Part shown: positions 5,891-14,392 of the stretch, one piece after another
Layout of the letters: the number at the start of each line of letters is the position of its first letter
How positions within the stretch are numbered: the stretch's first letter is position 1
Assembly (NCBI GenBank): GCA_017302775.1
Contig: JAFLDC010000010.1
Span: forward strand, 1-19,160
Direction of reading: 5' to 3'
Length of the DNA: 19,160 nucleotides
Source of the DNA: Sphingomonadales bacterium
Lineage (GTDB): Bacteria > Pseudomonadota > Alphaproteobacteria > Sphingomonadales > Sphingomonadaceae
The notes under the pieces: model-generated
What the model saw: the letters and a program-made list of their open reading frames with translations, nothing else
Told to the model about the DNA's origin: nothing
Databases searched by the model: none
Program-made: the position numbers and the translations under genes

Positions 5891-8503
5891 ATGCGCAATA
5901 TTGGCTTGTATCACCTGCTATTGGACGAGCCGGCCGGTGGATATCGCAAGGCTCTGCTCGACGTGCTCGGACTGGATGTGACATTCTCGCGCGCGCAAGG
6001 CGATTACCTGTTCCTCGGCGACCGCCGCATCTATGATGGCTCCGCCCAGTATGGTACCAATATTTTCGGTCACAATGATGCTGGCACGAAGGGTGCGATG
6101 ATCGCGCATCTGCAATCCGACCAGCCCAATTTCATCCAGCCATATCGCAACAAGGCCCAGGATGCCCTTGCGAACCTTTTGATTGCAGCGGCGCCGGCTA
6201 TGAGCCATTGCGTCTTTGCAAACAGCGGCGCGGAAGCGGTCGAAGCAAGCATAAAGCTGGCACGATTAGCCACGCGGCGGCGCAAGATAGTGACCCTGAA
6301 GGGAGGATTTCACGGCAAGACTGAGCTGGCCTTGAGCGTGTCCGGTTCAGACCGGCACGCGCATCCACTGATTTGCGAACGCGACGAAAGCAGCATTGTG
6401 AAACCGGGCGACCTCACCGCACTCGAAGCGTTGCTGAAGCAGCGCGACGTGGCTGCCTTCCTTTTCGAACCAGTCCTGGGTGAAGGCGGCATGTTCGCTC
6501 CAGACAGCGACTGGCTGTGTGCCGCAGTGGCCATGTGCCACCGGCATGATACGCTCGTGATTGCCGACGAAATTCAGTGTGGCCTTTATCGTTGCGGCTC
6601 CTTCCTTCTATCACAGCGGCTCAATCTGGACGTCGATATCGCATTGCTGGGCAAAGGCCTTGGCGGCGGTTTGATGCCGATCAGCGCAATCCTCATGAAA
6701 AAGCATGTACGCTCCCGCGAATTCGACCGAAAGCACAGTTCGACCTTTGCCGGCGGCGGGCTTGCCTGCGCGGTCGCACTGCATGTCGTGGGTAAATTGA
6801 CGGAAGGCAAAGAGCTTGAAGAGCGCATCGCCCGTTTGAGCGAGCGCATCGACCAACGAGCCGAGGCATTGGGCGAGAGGGTGCGGGTCACCGGCGTCGG
6901 GCTGATGCGCGGCATCTATTTTCCCGGCGTTGAATCGACCGGGAATATTGGACTGACGTTCCTTGCTAATTCGGGGCTGCTGAGCAATCTGATAAGTGCC
7001 TATCTGTTCCGCAAGCACGATGTCATCAGCTTGCCTTTGATGTCACAATCCTGCGCCTTGCGGTTGGAGCCGGCATTGAACACGACCGTTGAAGCATTAG
7101 ATGCCTTTTTCGACGGGATTGGCGACGTCACCCAGTTGATCGCGCAGGGTCGATACGATATTCTGCTGGCCGAATTCCTCGGCAGGCCGGAATCAACCCT
7201 GCCTCCGCGCGAAATTTCCATACCCGCTTACAACAACGACGACGACCGCTGCCATCCACTCGTTCCGCTGGATGATGGTGAGCCGTTCGATTTCGCTTTT
7301 CTATCGCACCTGACCCAGCCAAGCGACGTTTTCGGTTTGCTGCCACGAGCCGTTCGTGAGAACATGACCGAGGTGGAAATTGCGCAGATTACCGCGCTGG
7401 TTACGCGCCTGGGGCAAATTGATCCCAGCCCGGCGGTTTTGCTGTCATTCGAAGTCGACGGCTCGGTTTCATCACGGCGTGGGCTAATCCTTTCCAGCCT
7501 CCTGTTTCCTCGAGACCTAATGAGGTTGCCGCCACGCGAACGTGATTTCCTGATCGATGCCTATTTTCATAAGGCTCGCTCGCTGGGAACCAAGGTCGTC
7601 GGCCTGGGCGCCTACACTTCCGTGGTGACCGGCGGAGGGAAGATAGCCGAGGAACGGTTCCCCGAAGTCTGCGTGACGACCGGCAATACCCTCACTGCCG
7701 CGGCCACTGCCGCGCAATTGCGAAACCTGGCAAGCGATCGGCCGAGCATCGTTGCGATCATCGGGGCGCGAGGCTCGATCGGCAGCCTCGTCACGCTGTC
7801 GGCCGCGCAACATGCCCGGCGTTTGCTGCTGATTGGTCGCGCTAGGGCGTCCCCGGCCCATTACCGACCGTTGCTTGAAACGATTTGTCGGGAAATGCAA
7901 TCGGTCATCGATCCGCTTCCTGGCAGCATAGCGGAGCTGATTCAATCCTTGCTCGGACCGGAACCTGATGCCGCAGATTACCACGCTGCGATCGAACGCC
8001 TCTGCGCCGCAGGCCCCGACGGGTCCGATGCCCCCATCGTGGTGAGCGACAATTATCAGCGTTACCTGAAAGATGCTGATTTTGTCGTATCCTGTTCGAG
8101 CGAAGGCAAACCGTTCCTCACACCTGCGCACCTCAAGAGCGATGCCATCGTTCTCGACACTGCCCGCCCGTTCGATTTCGAAAACAGTGCCGACGCAAAC
8201 GGTCCGGTCATCTTGGAAAGCGGCCTGGTCGGCCAGCCGACGAAGCGCCGTTATGGCGACAACAACCTTTTGTCGGAAGAAACCGGTGTCGCCCTCGGCT
8301 GCTTTTCCGAAACCGTGGCTCTCAGTATGGACGACCGGACGAAGAGCTTCATGATTGCACGGGAGCCAAGCCTATCCATGCTGCACGAAATCGAGGTGCT
8401 GGTGCAGCGGCACGGTTTCACGCTTCCCGGCGCAGACAGTGCGCAAGACGAAGATCTCAGCCTGCAGGTTATGCCAGCTTGCTCGGTCGATCAAAAACCT
8501 TGA
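5891..8503 (+). CDS. Fusion of class III PLP aminotransferase and acyl-ACP reductase-like domain
   Basis: The protein has 877 residues from an ATG at 5870, or 870 from 5891. I favour 5891 because GGAGG sits 14 nt before it; numbering below is from 5870. Residues about 10-425 are a class III aminotransferase: phosphate-binding NSGAEA (118-123), GGFHGKT (145-151), D233 in IADEIQCG, and PLP lysine K262 in LGKGLGGG. Residues about 470-855 resemble cyanobacterial acyl-ACP reductase: FAFLSHLT, GLGAYTSVVT (578-587), TTGNTLTAA (603-611), NAD(P)-binding IGARGSIGS (631-639), and C811 in GCFSET, aligned by eye with the AAR cysteine that carries the acyl group. Likely chemistry: acyl thioester to aldehyde, then aldehyde to amine. 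TamH of tambjamine biosynthesis combines these two activities. The last roughly 10 residues come from an antisense IS21 relic, so the original C-terminus was altered. Confidence 0.85.
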   Translation: MRNIGLYHLLLDEPAGGYRKALLDVLGLDVTFSRAQGDYLFLGDRRIYDGSAQYGTNIFGHNDAGTKGAMIAHLQSDQPNFIQPYRNKAQDALANLLIAAAPAMSHCVFANSGAEAVEASIKLARLATRRRKIVTLKGGFHGKTELALSVSGSDRHAHPLICERDESSIVKPGDLTALEALLKQRDVAAFLFEPVLGEGGMFAPDSDWLCAAVAMCHRHDTLVIADEIQCGLYRCGSFLLSQRLNLDVDIALLGKGLGGGLMPISAILMKKHVRSREFDRKHSSTFAGGGLACAVALHVVGKLTEGKELEERIARLSERIDQRAEALGERVRVTGVGLMRGIYFPGVESTGNIGLTFLANSGLLSNLISAYLFRKHDVISLPLMSQSCALRLEPALNTTVEALDAFFDGIGDVTQLIAQGRYDILLAEFLGRPESTLPPREISIPAYNNDDDRCHPLVPLDDGEPFDFAFLSHLTQPSDVFGLLPRAVRENMTEVEIAQITALVTRLGQIDPSPAVLLSFEVDGSVSSRRGLILSSLLFPRDLMRLPPRERDFLIDAYFHKARSLGTKVVGLGAYTSVVTGGGKIAEERFPEVCVTTGNTLTAAATAAQLRNLASDRPSIVAIIGARGSIGSLVTLSAAQHARRLLLIGRARASPAHYRPLLETICREMQSVIDPLPGSIAELIQSLLGPEPDAADYHAAIERLCAAGPDGSDAPIVVSDNYQRYLKDADFVVSCSSEGKPFLTPAHLKSDAIVLDTARPFDFENSADANGPVILESGLVGQPTKRRYGDNNLLSEETGVALGCFSETVALSMDDRTKSFMIAREPSLSMLHEIEVLVQRHGFTLPGADSAQDEDLSLQVMPACSVDQKP

Positions 8504-8636
8504 AATTGGACTCCACCGCACCGCTGCGCAAGTACTTGCGGATCGTGTTGCGCGGCAGCCCAGTGTGCCCCTCTATCTCCCGGATCGGCATCCCATCACG
8601 AAAATGCCAGTGACGGATTACAGTCAATAACGCCAT
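8470..8636 (-). pseudogene. IS21-family istA transposase 5' fragment
   Basis: The reverse strand from the ATG at 8636 encodes 55 residues starting MALLTVIRHWHFRDGMPIRE and containing TGLPRNTIRKYLRSGAVES, the N-terminal helix-turn-helix of IS21 IstA proteins. A GGAGTGATCGAC precedes the start. Similarity ends at RPSKLA followed by TAA, where a full IstA would continue for over 400 residues, so the element is truncated near 8470. Upstream DNA to about 8715 looks like its terminal region. The 3' end of the aminotransferase-reductase gene runs antisense through this fragment. No istB is present. Confidence 0.8.
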
Positions 8637-8769
8637 GTCGATCACTCCATGTTACCTTCAAACCAGCCGGTCGGACGTGGCTCAAACATGGACCACTTCT
8701 CAGTGGAAATTTATGTCCCTCCCGGGGCAGCTCTCTATGCAAACCAACAAAGTTAGCTTCAGTCTCTAA

Positions 8770-9461
8770 GGTACCCGCAAGGTCTGGCATCAACTGCACC
8801 GCGAAGGGGTGACAGTCGCCAAGTGTACAGTGGAACGGCTGATGCGCGACGTGGGCTTGACAGGCATAAGGCGCGGGAAGACGGCGATTACCACCGTCGG
8901 CAACCCGAAGGCACCGTGCCCGCTCGACAGGGTCAGCCGCGCGTTCAAGGTCAGCCGGCCCAACGCGCTGTGGGTAGTCGCCTTCACCCGCGTCCTCACT
9001 TGGGCCGGGTTTATCTACGTCGCCTTTGTGATCGACGCCTTTGCCCGCCGGGTCGTCGGCTAGAAAGTCAGGACCAGTGCCACCGCTGGCATTCGTGCTC
9101 AATGCCCTGGAGCAGACGATCCGCGCGCACTACCCCCGTCCACCACAACGATCGCGGCGTCCAATACCTTGCCATGAGCTATGCCCAGCGCCTAGCCGAG
9201 GCCGAGTTGGTTCTCTCGGTCGGCAGCGCCGGAGACAGCTATAACAACGCCCTGACCGAGACCATCAGCGACATTTACAAGGCCGAGGTCACCCGGCCGC
9301 AACCCTCATGGCCCTATGCTTCGGCGGTGGAAATGGCGACACCGCGCTGGGTCGACTGGTTCAACAACGATCGCTTGTTCGGCCCCATCGGACACTTCCC
9401 GCCTGCAGAAGCCGAAGCCAACCACTATGCAGCCAGCGCCGCCCTCGATATGGCCGTATGA
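8770..9461 (+). pseudogene. IS3-family orfB transposase relic
   Basis: Three successive frames together read as an IS3-group OrfB: GTRKVWHQLHREG and WVVAFTRVLTWAGFIYVAFV (8770-9060), then AFVLNALEQTIRAHY (about 9088-9140), then VHHNDRGVQYLAMSYAQRLAEAELVLSVGSAGDSYNNALTE in pieces to the stop at 9461. Damage is extensive: the 5' part and orfA are missing (TAA at 8767), a TAG at 9061 replaces the usual Trp of VVGW, and there are two frameshifts between about 9065 and 9150. The first catalytic Asp (normally WVSDFT) reads Ala (WVVAFT). The right end of the element probably lies near 9500. It cannot encode active transposase. Confidence 0.85.
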
Positions 9462-9592
9462 CTCAAATAGAACCACCACCGGAAAAACGGTGACACTTCA
9501 AAGCGCTGGCGCAGACATGGCTCGCTCGGATACTGGTGAACACGGCTTCACCTATACCGCGCAGGTTGTTTCAAACGGGCGCGGCCTTGACA

Positions 9593-10729
9593 TCAAAGCG
9601 AATTCGTCGCGCGCAGGAACCAGAGTATCGCTCGCAGGGTACTGCCTCGATATGCGAGGTATTCGGGACTGACCTCAGTCGGGCACCAGCTAGCCTTGTA
9701 CTGGCGCTGCGACCGGGCCGGATAGACCACACCGCCGAACTTAGACAATTGGCGCGCAATGACCGAAGCGACTTTCGAATGCGGATAAACAGGCGCTTGC
9801 AACTCCACCAGCGGTGTGAAGCCAAAATGGATTATGCCATTCCCGACGTCTTCCATCAGGCGCGATACGATTAGCTGCATCGTGCCATCGACGCATCCAG
9901 GCTTGCGGCGCGAGAGGTTGTGAAACCAGCCGGAATCGCTTCCGGTCGTCCTGCTGAAAACCAGATAAGCGACGAGTTCTCCGTCATGCCAAGCGGTATA
10001 GATCAACGTGTCCGCGTCGGGCCGGATGCGGTTGAATTCGCACACTAGTAGTTTGATATGCTTGGCGCCCTTTTGCCGCAGCCATTGCCGATTGATCTCC
10101 TGCAGGGTCGGAATCAAGGTCTCGAAGCGCCCAACATTCTCGATGCGCTCGATCGTTACGCCCAGCCGCTGCGCCTTGTTCAGCTTGCGGCGGACTTGCT
10201 GGTATTGCCTGCCGGAAAGCTTGCCGTCGTCGAGGGCCAGCGAATAGCTGGCGCCCAGTTGATCGATCTTGAAGCCCAACTGCGCCAGCGCGGTTGCCGT
10301 AGCGCGCGAAAAATGTACGAACTGCGGTATCAGGCGTTCGGCGGCGCACCATTCGAGAAAGGCCTCGAGCGTCGGGCGGTGGTCACCGTCGGGTGTCAAT
10401 GCGCCACCGACCGCCAGAACCCCTCTCCCAAAACGGAAAAAGCCGACCCCGCCGACGTCCGCGCGCACGAACAGTTCCCCATCGTTTAGCGTCAGGAGGG
10501 TAGTGAGTGGGTGCGCCGCAAAGGCATCTAGCCATGACGATATCGCGGCCTTTTCGGCGGTGATGCCTTCTTGCCCGAACGGCTGCCAGGGCTTCGCGCT
10601 GCCTGTCGGCTCTACGTCTCGTACTCCCATGCTCACTGCCAACTCCGCCGGCCAATTCCTTATCCCCGAACGATAAGCGCGCGACACGTCTTGCGACAAG
10701 CCCGTTAACGCGATCAAATTTTGGATCAT
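9593..10729 (-). CDS. Stand-alone DUF2156 (MprF C-terminal-like) aminoacyltransferase
   Basis: The protein has 378 residues from the ATG at 10729; no clear ribosome binding site is visible. It matches the DUF2156/LPG_synthase_C family (tandem GNAT-like fold). Landmarks are QYQQVRRKLNKAQRLGVTIE (175-194), EINRQWLRQKG (211-221), the W-x-H-N-L-S segment followed by GCVDGTMQLIVSRLMEDVG (268-296), HFGFTPL (301-307), and the terminal QYKASWCP...PEYLAY (343-360). Known members move an amino acid from aminoacyl-tRNA to a lipid: lysine to phosphatidylglycerol (MprF) and aspartate to ergosterol (fungal ErdS). This copy lacks the membrane flippase domain of MprF and is predicted soluble. It sits among lipid-oxidising enzymes and a predicted amine-forming enzyme, so a lipid or alkylamine acceptor is plausible but unproven. 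It is on the opposite strand and must have its own promoter. Confidence 0.8.
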   Translation of the reverse strand: MIQNLIALTGLSQDVSRAYRSGIRNWPAELAVSMGVRDVEPTGSAKPWQPFGQEGITAEKAAISSWLDAFAAHPLTTLLTLNDGELFVRADVGGVGFFRFGRGVLAVGGALTPDGDHRPTLEAFLEWCAAERLIPQFVHFSRATATALAQLGFKIDQLGASYSLALDDGKLSGRQYQQVRRKLNKAQRLGVTIERIENVGRFETLIPTLQEINRQWLRQKGAKHIKLLVCEFNRIRPDADTLIYTAWHDGELVAYLVFSRTTGSDSGWFHNLSRRKPGCVDGTMQLIVSRLMEDVGNGIIHFGFTPLVELQAPVYPHSKVASVIARQLSKFGGVVYPARSQRQYKASWCPTEVSPEYLAYRGSTLRAILWFLRATNSL

Positions 10730-10900
10730 GCGAGTATCGCAATCTATTCGGGATCAATTTTTCATATCCGCAAGCAACCGATTTTCCGTACTACTTTGAC
10801 AGCCGCACAATCTTGCGATTCTTGGGGTGAAAATTCCCTAATTCATCAAAAGCAGGCTTTCAGAGGGGCCGGGTGATCAAGCCAAGCCGCCCGCTCATAC

Positions 10901-10920
10901 GCCGATCCTTTGGGATCGGC
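10901..10920. repeat. Perfect 8-bp inverted repeat (hairpin) upstream of P450
   Basis: GCCGATCC, a 4-nt loop (TTTG), then GGATCGGC form a perfect GC-rich stem. No T-run follows on either side, so it is not a canonical intrinsic terminator. It could be an attenuator, a protein-binding site or an IS end remnant. Confidence 0.55.
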
Positions 10921-11300
10921 AGCTTTGCCGGGGTGCGCGCTGGTATTGCCGCTGGCGTGCCTCGACAATGCGGCTCCGCCATTTCTCAACACATGCTGGG
11001 TGGAGAAGCCCGGCTGGTTGGTGCACATAGCTGCAAACCCGCCGGATCGCTCCAGGGGGAAGGAAAAGGACTCTTAGGGCCACCGTCTCACCCTAGCTTG
11101 CCGGTAGTACCTCAAGCCGCTCTTCATCATTTGTCACGATCGTCACCAACCCAACACTATCGCTGTGGACGCTCGCCGGACACAGGGCCAGTCAAGCTCC
11201 TGCCAAAGAAGTGCCTGGAACACCTGCATGCCATGAAACCAGCTTGCGTTTGGGCTTGGAACGCAACCAGTTTGCCTTTATCACAGGTCACCTCACTGCA

Positions 11301-11319
11301 GCCGACAGAAATCGTCGGC
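11301..11319. repeat. 6-bp inverted repeat just before the P450 start
   Basis: GCCGAC, a 7-nt loop, then GTCGGC. It ends 14 nt before the first possible P450 ATG (11333), where it could act as an operator or affect translation. No function is known. Confidence 0.4.
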
Positions 11320-11332
11320 ATCCAAGCCGAGA

Positions 11333-12715
11333 ATGCGGGCAATGATGAAGAATGTCGCGACAGATTACATCGCATGGCTATTCTTCCCGTCTCGATTTCT
11401 TTTCCCGCAACGATCTGACCGTTGGTCGTTGAGTGATCGGCAAGCCCCGCCGATCATACGGGTCCTCGGCTGGGAAAACCTGCAACTCAAAGTCGATCCG
11501 GAGGAATTGACGGCATTCAATACGCTGGTTGGCGAAACCTTTCTGGCCGGTTCGGGCAACGCATTTCTTGAACCGTTGTTCGGTAAGCACAGTGCCTTCA
11601 CGCTCGACGGGCCGGAACACCGCCTCGCAAGAAGGCTAATCAGCCAGGCGATCAACAGAGCCAGTATTGAGCAGGTAGTCGAGCACATGCCGGATTTTCT
11701 CGACCGCGAACTCGCGAACATGACTGAAGGGCGTCAAATCCGCGTCGGTAAGGTCATGCGGCGTGTGACCATGAGAGCCATGTGCCTTGCTATCCTGGGC
11801 GTGACCGACGAAACCGTCGTCCAACGCCTGCTAGGCAAGTTCGAAGCGGCAACTGGCTATTTTGCTAATCTGGTCAGCTATAACAAGGCATTCTGGAAGG
11901 CACGAGGAAAGCTATCGGTCGGCGCTGAAGTTGAGCGCCGGACCACGGCAATCGACGACGTCATCCTCGAGATGATCGATCATCGCCGGGCCATCGTTTT
12001 GCAGGAAGGGGTTGACGACCACAGCCCCCGTGATTTGCTCAGCCATCTCTTGCTCAGCCAAACCGTGCATGGCTACTCGGACGTGTTCATCCGCGACAAC
12101 TTGGTAGCCACGCTGGCAGCGGGATACGATACCACCGGGTCTGCCATAACCTGGATGCTGTTCTGGCTCGGCAAAGACATGAATTCACGCCTTGATTTGT
12201 GCGCGTATTACGGCACCGATACCGTCGAATATGATCGTCATGCCGAGGCGTTCATATCCGAAGTCATGCGCTATTGTCCGCCACTAGAAATATTGCCGCG
12301 CCGCCCCGTTAGAGAGCAGGCGGAGGCGGCGCACTTGGACGAGCCGACGCTGGTTTGTCCGTGCCCACACCAGATCCATCATAGCAGCACCGTTTATGGC
12401 GATCCGGCGGCGTTCCGCCCCGGGAGGTTTCTCGATCGCAAGTTCGCGCCGACGGAATATTTCCCATTCGGCCTCGGCAATCGGCTCTGTCTCGGCATCA
12501 ACTTGGCGCGCAGGATCTTGAGGGTCACCTTGGACTGGTGCATGGACACAGGCATCTACTTAGAGTTTCGTTCGACCAAATTCCGGCCGATCCGGCGCAA
12601 TGTCTCGCTGTGGCCAAGTTTCAGGACCACAGCCAAGCTGATGCGATTGCGCAATTTCCCAGAGCGGGAATCATCGCCTTCTGCGCGTTGCGATGCCGGT
12701 TTGCCAGCCCGATGA
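11333..12715 (+). CDS. Cytochrome P450
   Basis: The protein has 460 residues from the ATG at 11333; ATGs at 11342 and 11345 in the same frame are equally possible and none has a strong ribosome binding site. The signatures are complete: LDGPEHRLARRL (91-102, helix C region), I-helix AGYDTT (263-268), K-helix E310-x-x-R313 in EVMRYCPP, FRPGRFLD (361-368) and the haem loop FGLGNRLCLG (379-388) with C386 as thiolate ligand. The enzyme should insert oxygen into an organic substrate using electrons from a ferredoxin/reductase pair, which is not encoded here. No N-terminal membrane anchor is evident, so it is a soluble bacterial type. The subfamily cannot be named by eye. A flavoprotein gene follows 68 bp downstream on the same strand, suggesting co-transcription. 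Confidence 0.93.
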   Translation: MRAMMKNVATDYIAWLFFPSRFLFPQRSDRWSLSDRQAPPIIRVLGWENLQLKVDPEELTAFNTLVGETFLAGSGNAFLEPLFGKHSAFTLDGPEHRLARRLISQAINRASIEQVVEHMPDFLDRELANMTEGRQIRVGKVMRRVTMRAMCLAILGVTDETVVQRLLGKFEAATGYFANLVSYNKAFWKARGKLSVGAEVERRTTAIDDVILEMIDHRRAIVLQEGVDDHSPRDLLSHLLLSQTVHGYSDVFIRDNLVATLAAGYDTTGSAITWMLFWLGKDMNSRLDLCAYYGTDTVEYDRHAEAFISEVMRYCPPLEILPRRPVREQAEAAHLDEPTLVCPCPHQIHHSSTVYGDPAAFRPGRFLDRKFAPTEYFPFGLGNRLCLGINLARRILRVTLDWCMDTGIYLEFRSTKFRPIRRNVSLWPSFRTTAKLMRLRNFPERESSPSARCDAGLPAR

Positions 12716-12783
12716 ATGCCCCTGAAAGGCGTTTGCCGCTAGAGCGGTGGAGCGATCATGACGGGCGGAGATGGGACTGAAAA

Positions 12784-14283
12784 ATGCGCGACTATCAAGT
12801 TGGTGAGAAAACCGCGTCGGCCGCGCGTTCGAGCGAACCTTTCGAATTGTGCGTTGTCGGTGCAGGGCTGGCAGGGTTGAACGCCTTATGGGTGGCGAGC
12901 GAATATTTGCCAACTGGCGCGCGCGTCGTTCTGATCGACCGACATTCTCGCTGCGGCGGGATGTGGACGCAAACATACGATTTCGTTCGCCTGCATCAGC
13001 CGCACCCCTATTTCACCGTTGGTGACATTCCATGGGATTGGGACAAGCCCGCGCATTATCTGGCGACCAAGCCGGAAATACTCCATCATTTCGACCATTG
13101 TCTGACCATCCTGAGGTCGAAGTTCTTTCTGGTGGAACTGTTTGGCTACGAAGCCGATCTCGACGCGGCGACGGATCTAGCGGGGCAGAAAGGGCTGCGC
13201 GTGCATTGTCGGCCCTCCGATCCGCAAGGGTCTGCTCGTGTCGTCGATGCCCGGCGGTTCATTGTGGCCCGTGGCAACGGCGTTCCGGATGCAACACCGC
13301 TCGCATTGTCGAGCCGGGCGGTCGAATCGGCAACGCCGGTGGACATGGCCAGATACCTGGCGCGCGACGAAGCGGCACCGGTCTATGTCGTGGGCAGTGG
13401 TAAGACCGGAATGGATTGCGCCCAACAGGCCATCGGCGATCATTGGCAGCGCAGCATCTGTATGATAGCCGGCCGCGGAACGGTCTTCTTCGACCGCAGC
13501 TATGTCGCTCCGGCTGGCTGGCGGCGCTGGCGTGACGGTCAACTCTTGTTGAAGATATTCGGCGATGTCGCAATGCGATTCGACGGTACAAATGGTGACG
13601 AAGCATTTGCCTATTTCAAGGAGAAATACGCGCTATCGCTAAACGGGTCGGGCGAAAATTGTTTCTTCGGTTATTTGTCTGGCGAAGAATGCCGGATGGT
13701 CGAGTCCGGCCTGAGCGAGAAAATCGACGAATATCTCGATGATGTCATCGATAGCCCTGATGGTCCGGTCATGCAGTTCCGATCGGGCCGGACACGTCCG
13801 GTGAAGCCGGGCAGCATCTTCGTCAATTGTACAGGGTTCCTGTTGCGCGGCGCATCCCAGCCGGCCGGGCCTATTTCACGTGGCGGCGTTCTGTTGAATA
13901 TTTCCAGCCGTGGGTCACTGCACTTCCTATCCAGCGTCTCCGCCTATTTCCTCACTCATCTGTTTTTCAGTGAACGGCGTTCGAAGGCCCCAGTCTATGC
14001 GATAGATACCCATGCCCTGTTCGCAATCGACCGACGTGCCTGGTTCATGGCCGCCACAACGCAAGCGTTCCTGAACCCGCTGGTACTGATCGATGCCTTG
14101 CCAATACGGGCCTTCCATCGATGCGGACTTAACACTGATCGCCTGTTTCCGCTGCCCAGGATCATGGCCGTTCTCGCCGAGACTAAGGCCAAACGGAAGA
14201 AATATGTTGTTCATTGCCGTCGATCTCTCGAACGCGTAGCACGGCAATACGGGGTTCGCTGCGGCGAAATCGACTGGTGCTGA
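12784..14283 (+). CDS. FAD/NAD(P)-binding oxidoreductase (flavin monooxygenase-like)
   Basis: The protein has 499 residues from the ATG at 12784; a GGAG lies 13 nt upstream. An N-terminal Rossmann motif GAGLAGLNAL (26-35) with E/D-type VVLIDRHSRCGGMW (48-61) binds FAD, and a second dinucleotide motif VVGSGKTGMD (202-211) should bind NAD(P)H. FVNCTGFL near 345 matches the ATG-like hinge of flavin monooxygenases and Baeyer-Villiger enzymes. The diagnostic FxGxxxHxxx(F/W) fingerprint of those families is not seen between the two Rossmann motifs, so this is a divergent member. It follows the P450 gene by 68 bp. Given its context, oxygenation of a carbonyl or amine nitrogen is possible. A ketone, amine or sulphide substrate cannot be chosen from sequence. 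Confidence 0.8.
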   Translation: MRDYQVGEKTASAARSSEPFELCVVGAGLAGLNALWVASEYLPTGARVVLIDRHSRCGGMWTQTYDFVRLHQPHPYFTVGDIPWDWDKPAHYLATKPEILHHFDHCLTILRSKFFLVELFGYEADLDAATDLAGQKGLRVHCRPSDPQGSARVVDARRFIVARGNGVPDATPLALSSRAVESATPVDMARYLARDEAAPVYVVGSGKTGMDCAQQAIGDHWQRSICMIAGRGTVFFDRSYVAPAGWRRWRDGQLLLKIFGDVAMRFDGTNGDEAFAYFKEKYALSLNGSGENCFFGYLSGEECRMVESGLSEKIDEYLDDVIDSPDGPVMQFRSGRTRPVKPGSIFVNCTGFLLRGASQPAGPISRGGVLLNISSRGSLHFLSSVSAYFLTHLFFSERRSKAPVYAIDTHALFAIDRRAWFMAATTQAFLNPLVLIDALPIRAFHRCGLNTDRLFPLPRIMAVLAETKAKRKKYVVHCRRSLERVARQYGVRCGEIDWC

Positions 14284-14392
14284 ACTCGCTTCTTGCTTGC
14301 GATCCTAGAGGGCGGGCGAGCCCGGCGTTAAGCCCAGGGTTATGGGACAACCGGCACGGCCGCCGATTTGCTAGGGCGTACGCGGCAGGAGA

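Larger units (their letters stand above)
10730..11332. other. About 600 bp intergenic region between divergent DUF2156 and P450 genes
   Basis: No supported gene is present; short frames here have no recognisable motifs and conflict with one another. It contains two strong hairpins, at 10901-10920 and 11301-11319, listed separately. It must hold the promoters of the two divergent genes. A TTGACA occurs at 10796-10801 but lacks a good -10 partner. The sequence near 10740-10850 is more A/T-rich than the rest. Confidence 0.5.

Noticed and set aside
7517..8131. Reverse 204-residue frame inside the fusion gene
   Set aside because: Antisense shadow of the reductase domain, whose motifs are clear on the plus strand.
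10873..11418. Forward 181-residue frame upstream of the P450
   Set aside because: It crosses the strong hairpin, overlaps the P450 start in another frame and has no family signature.
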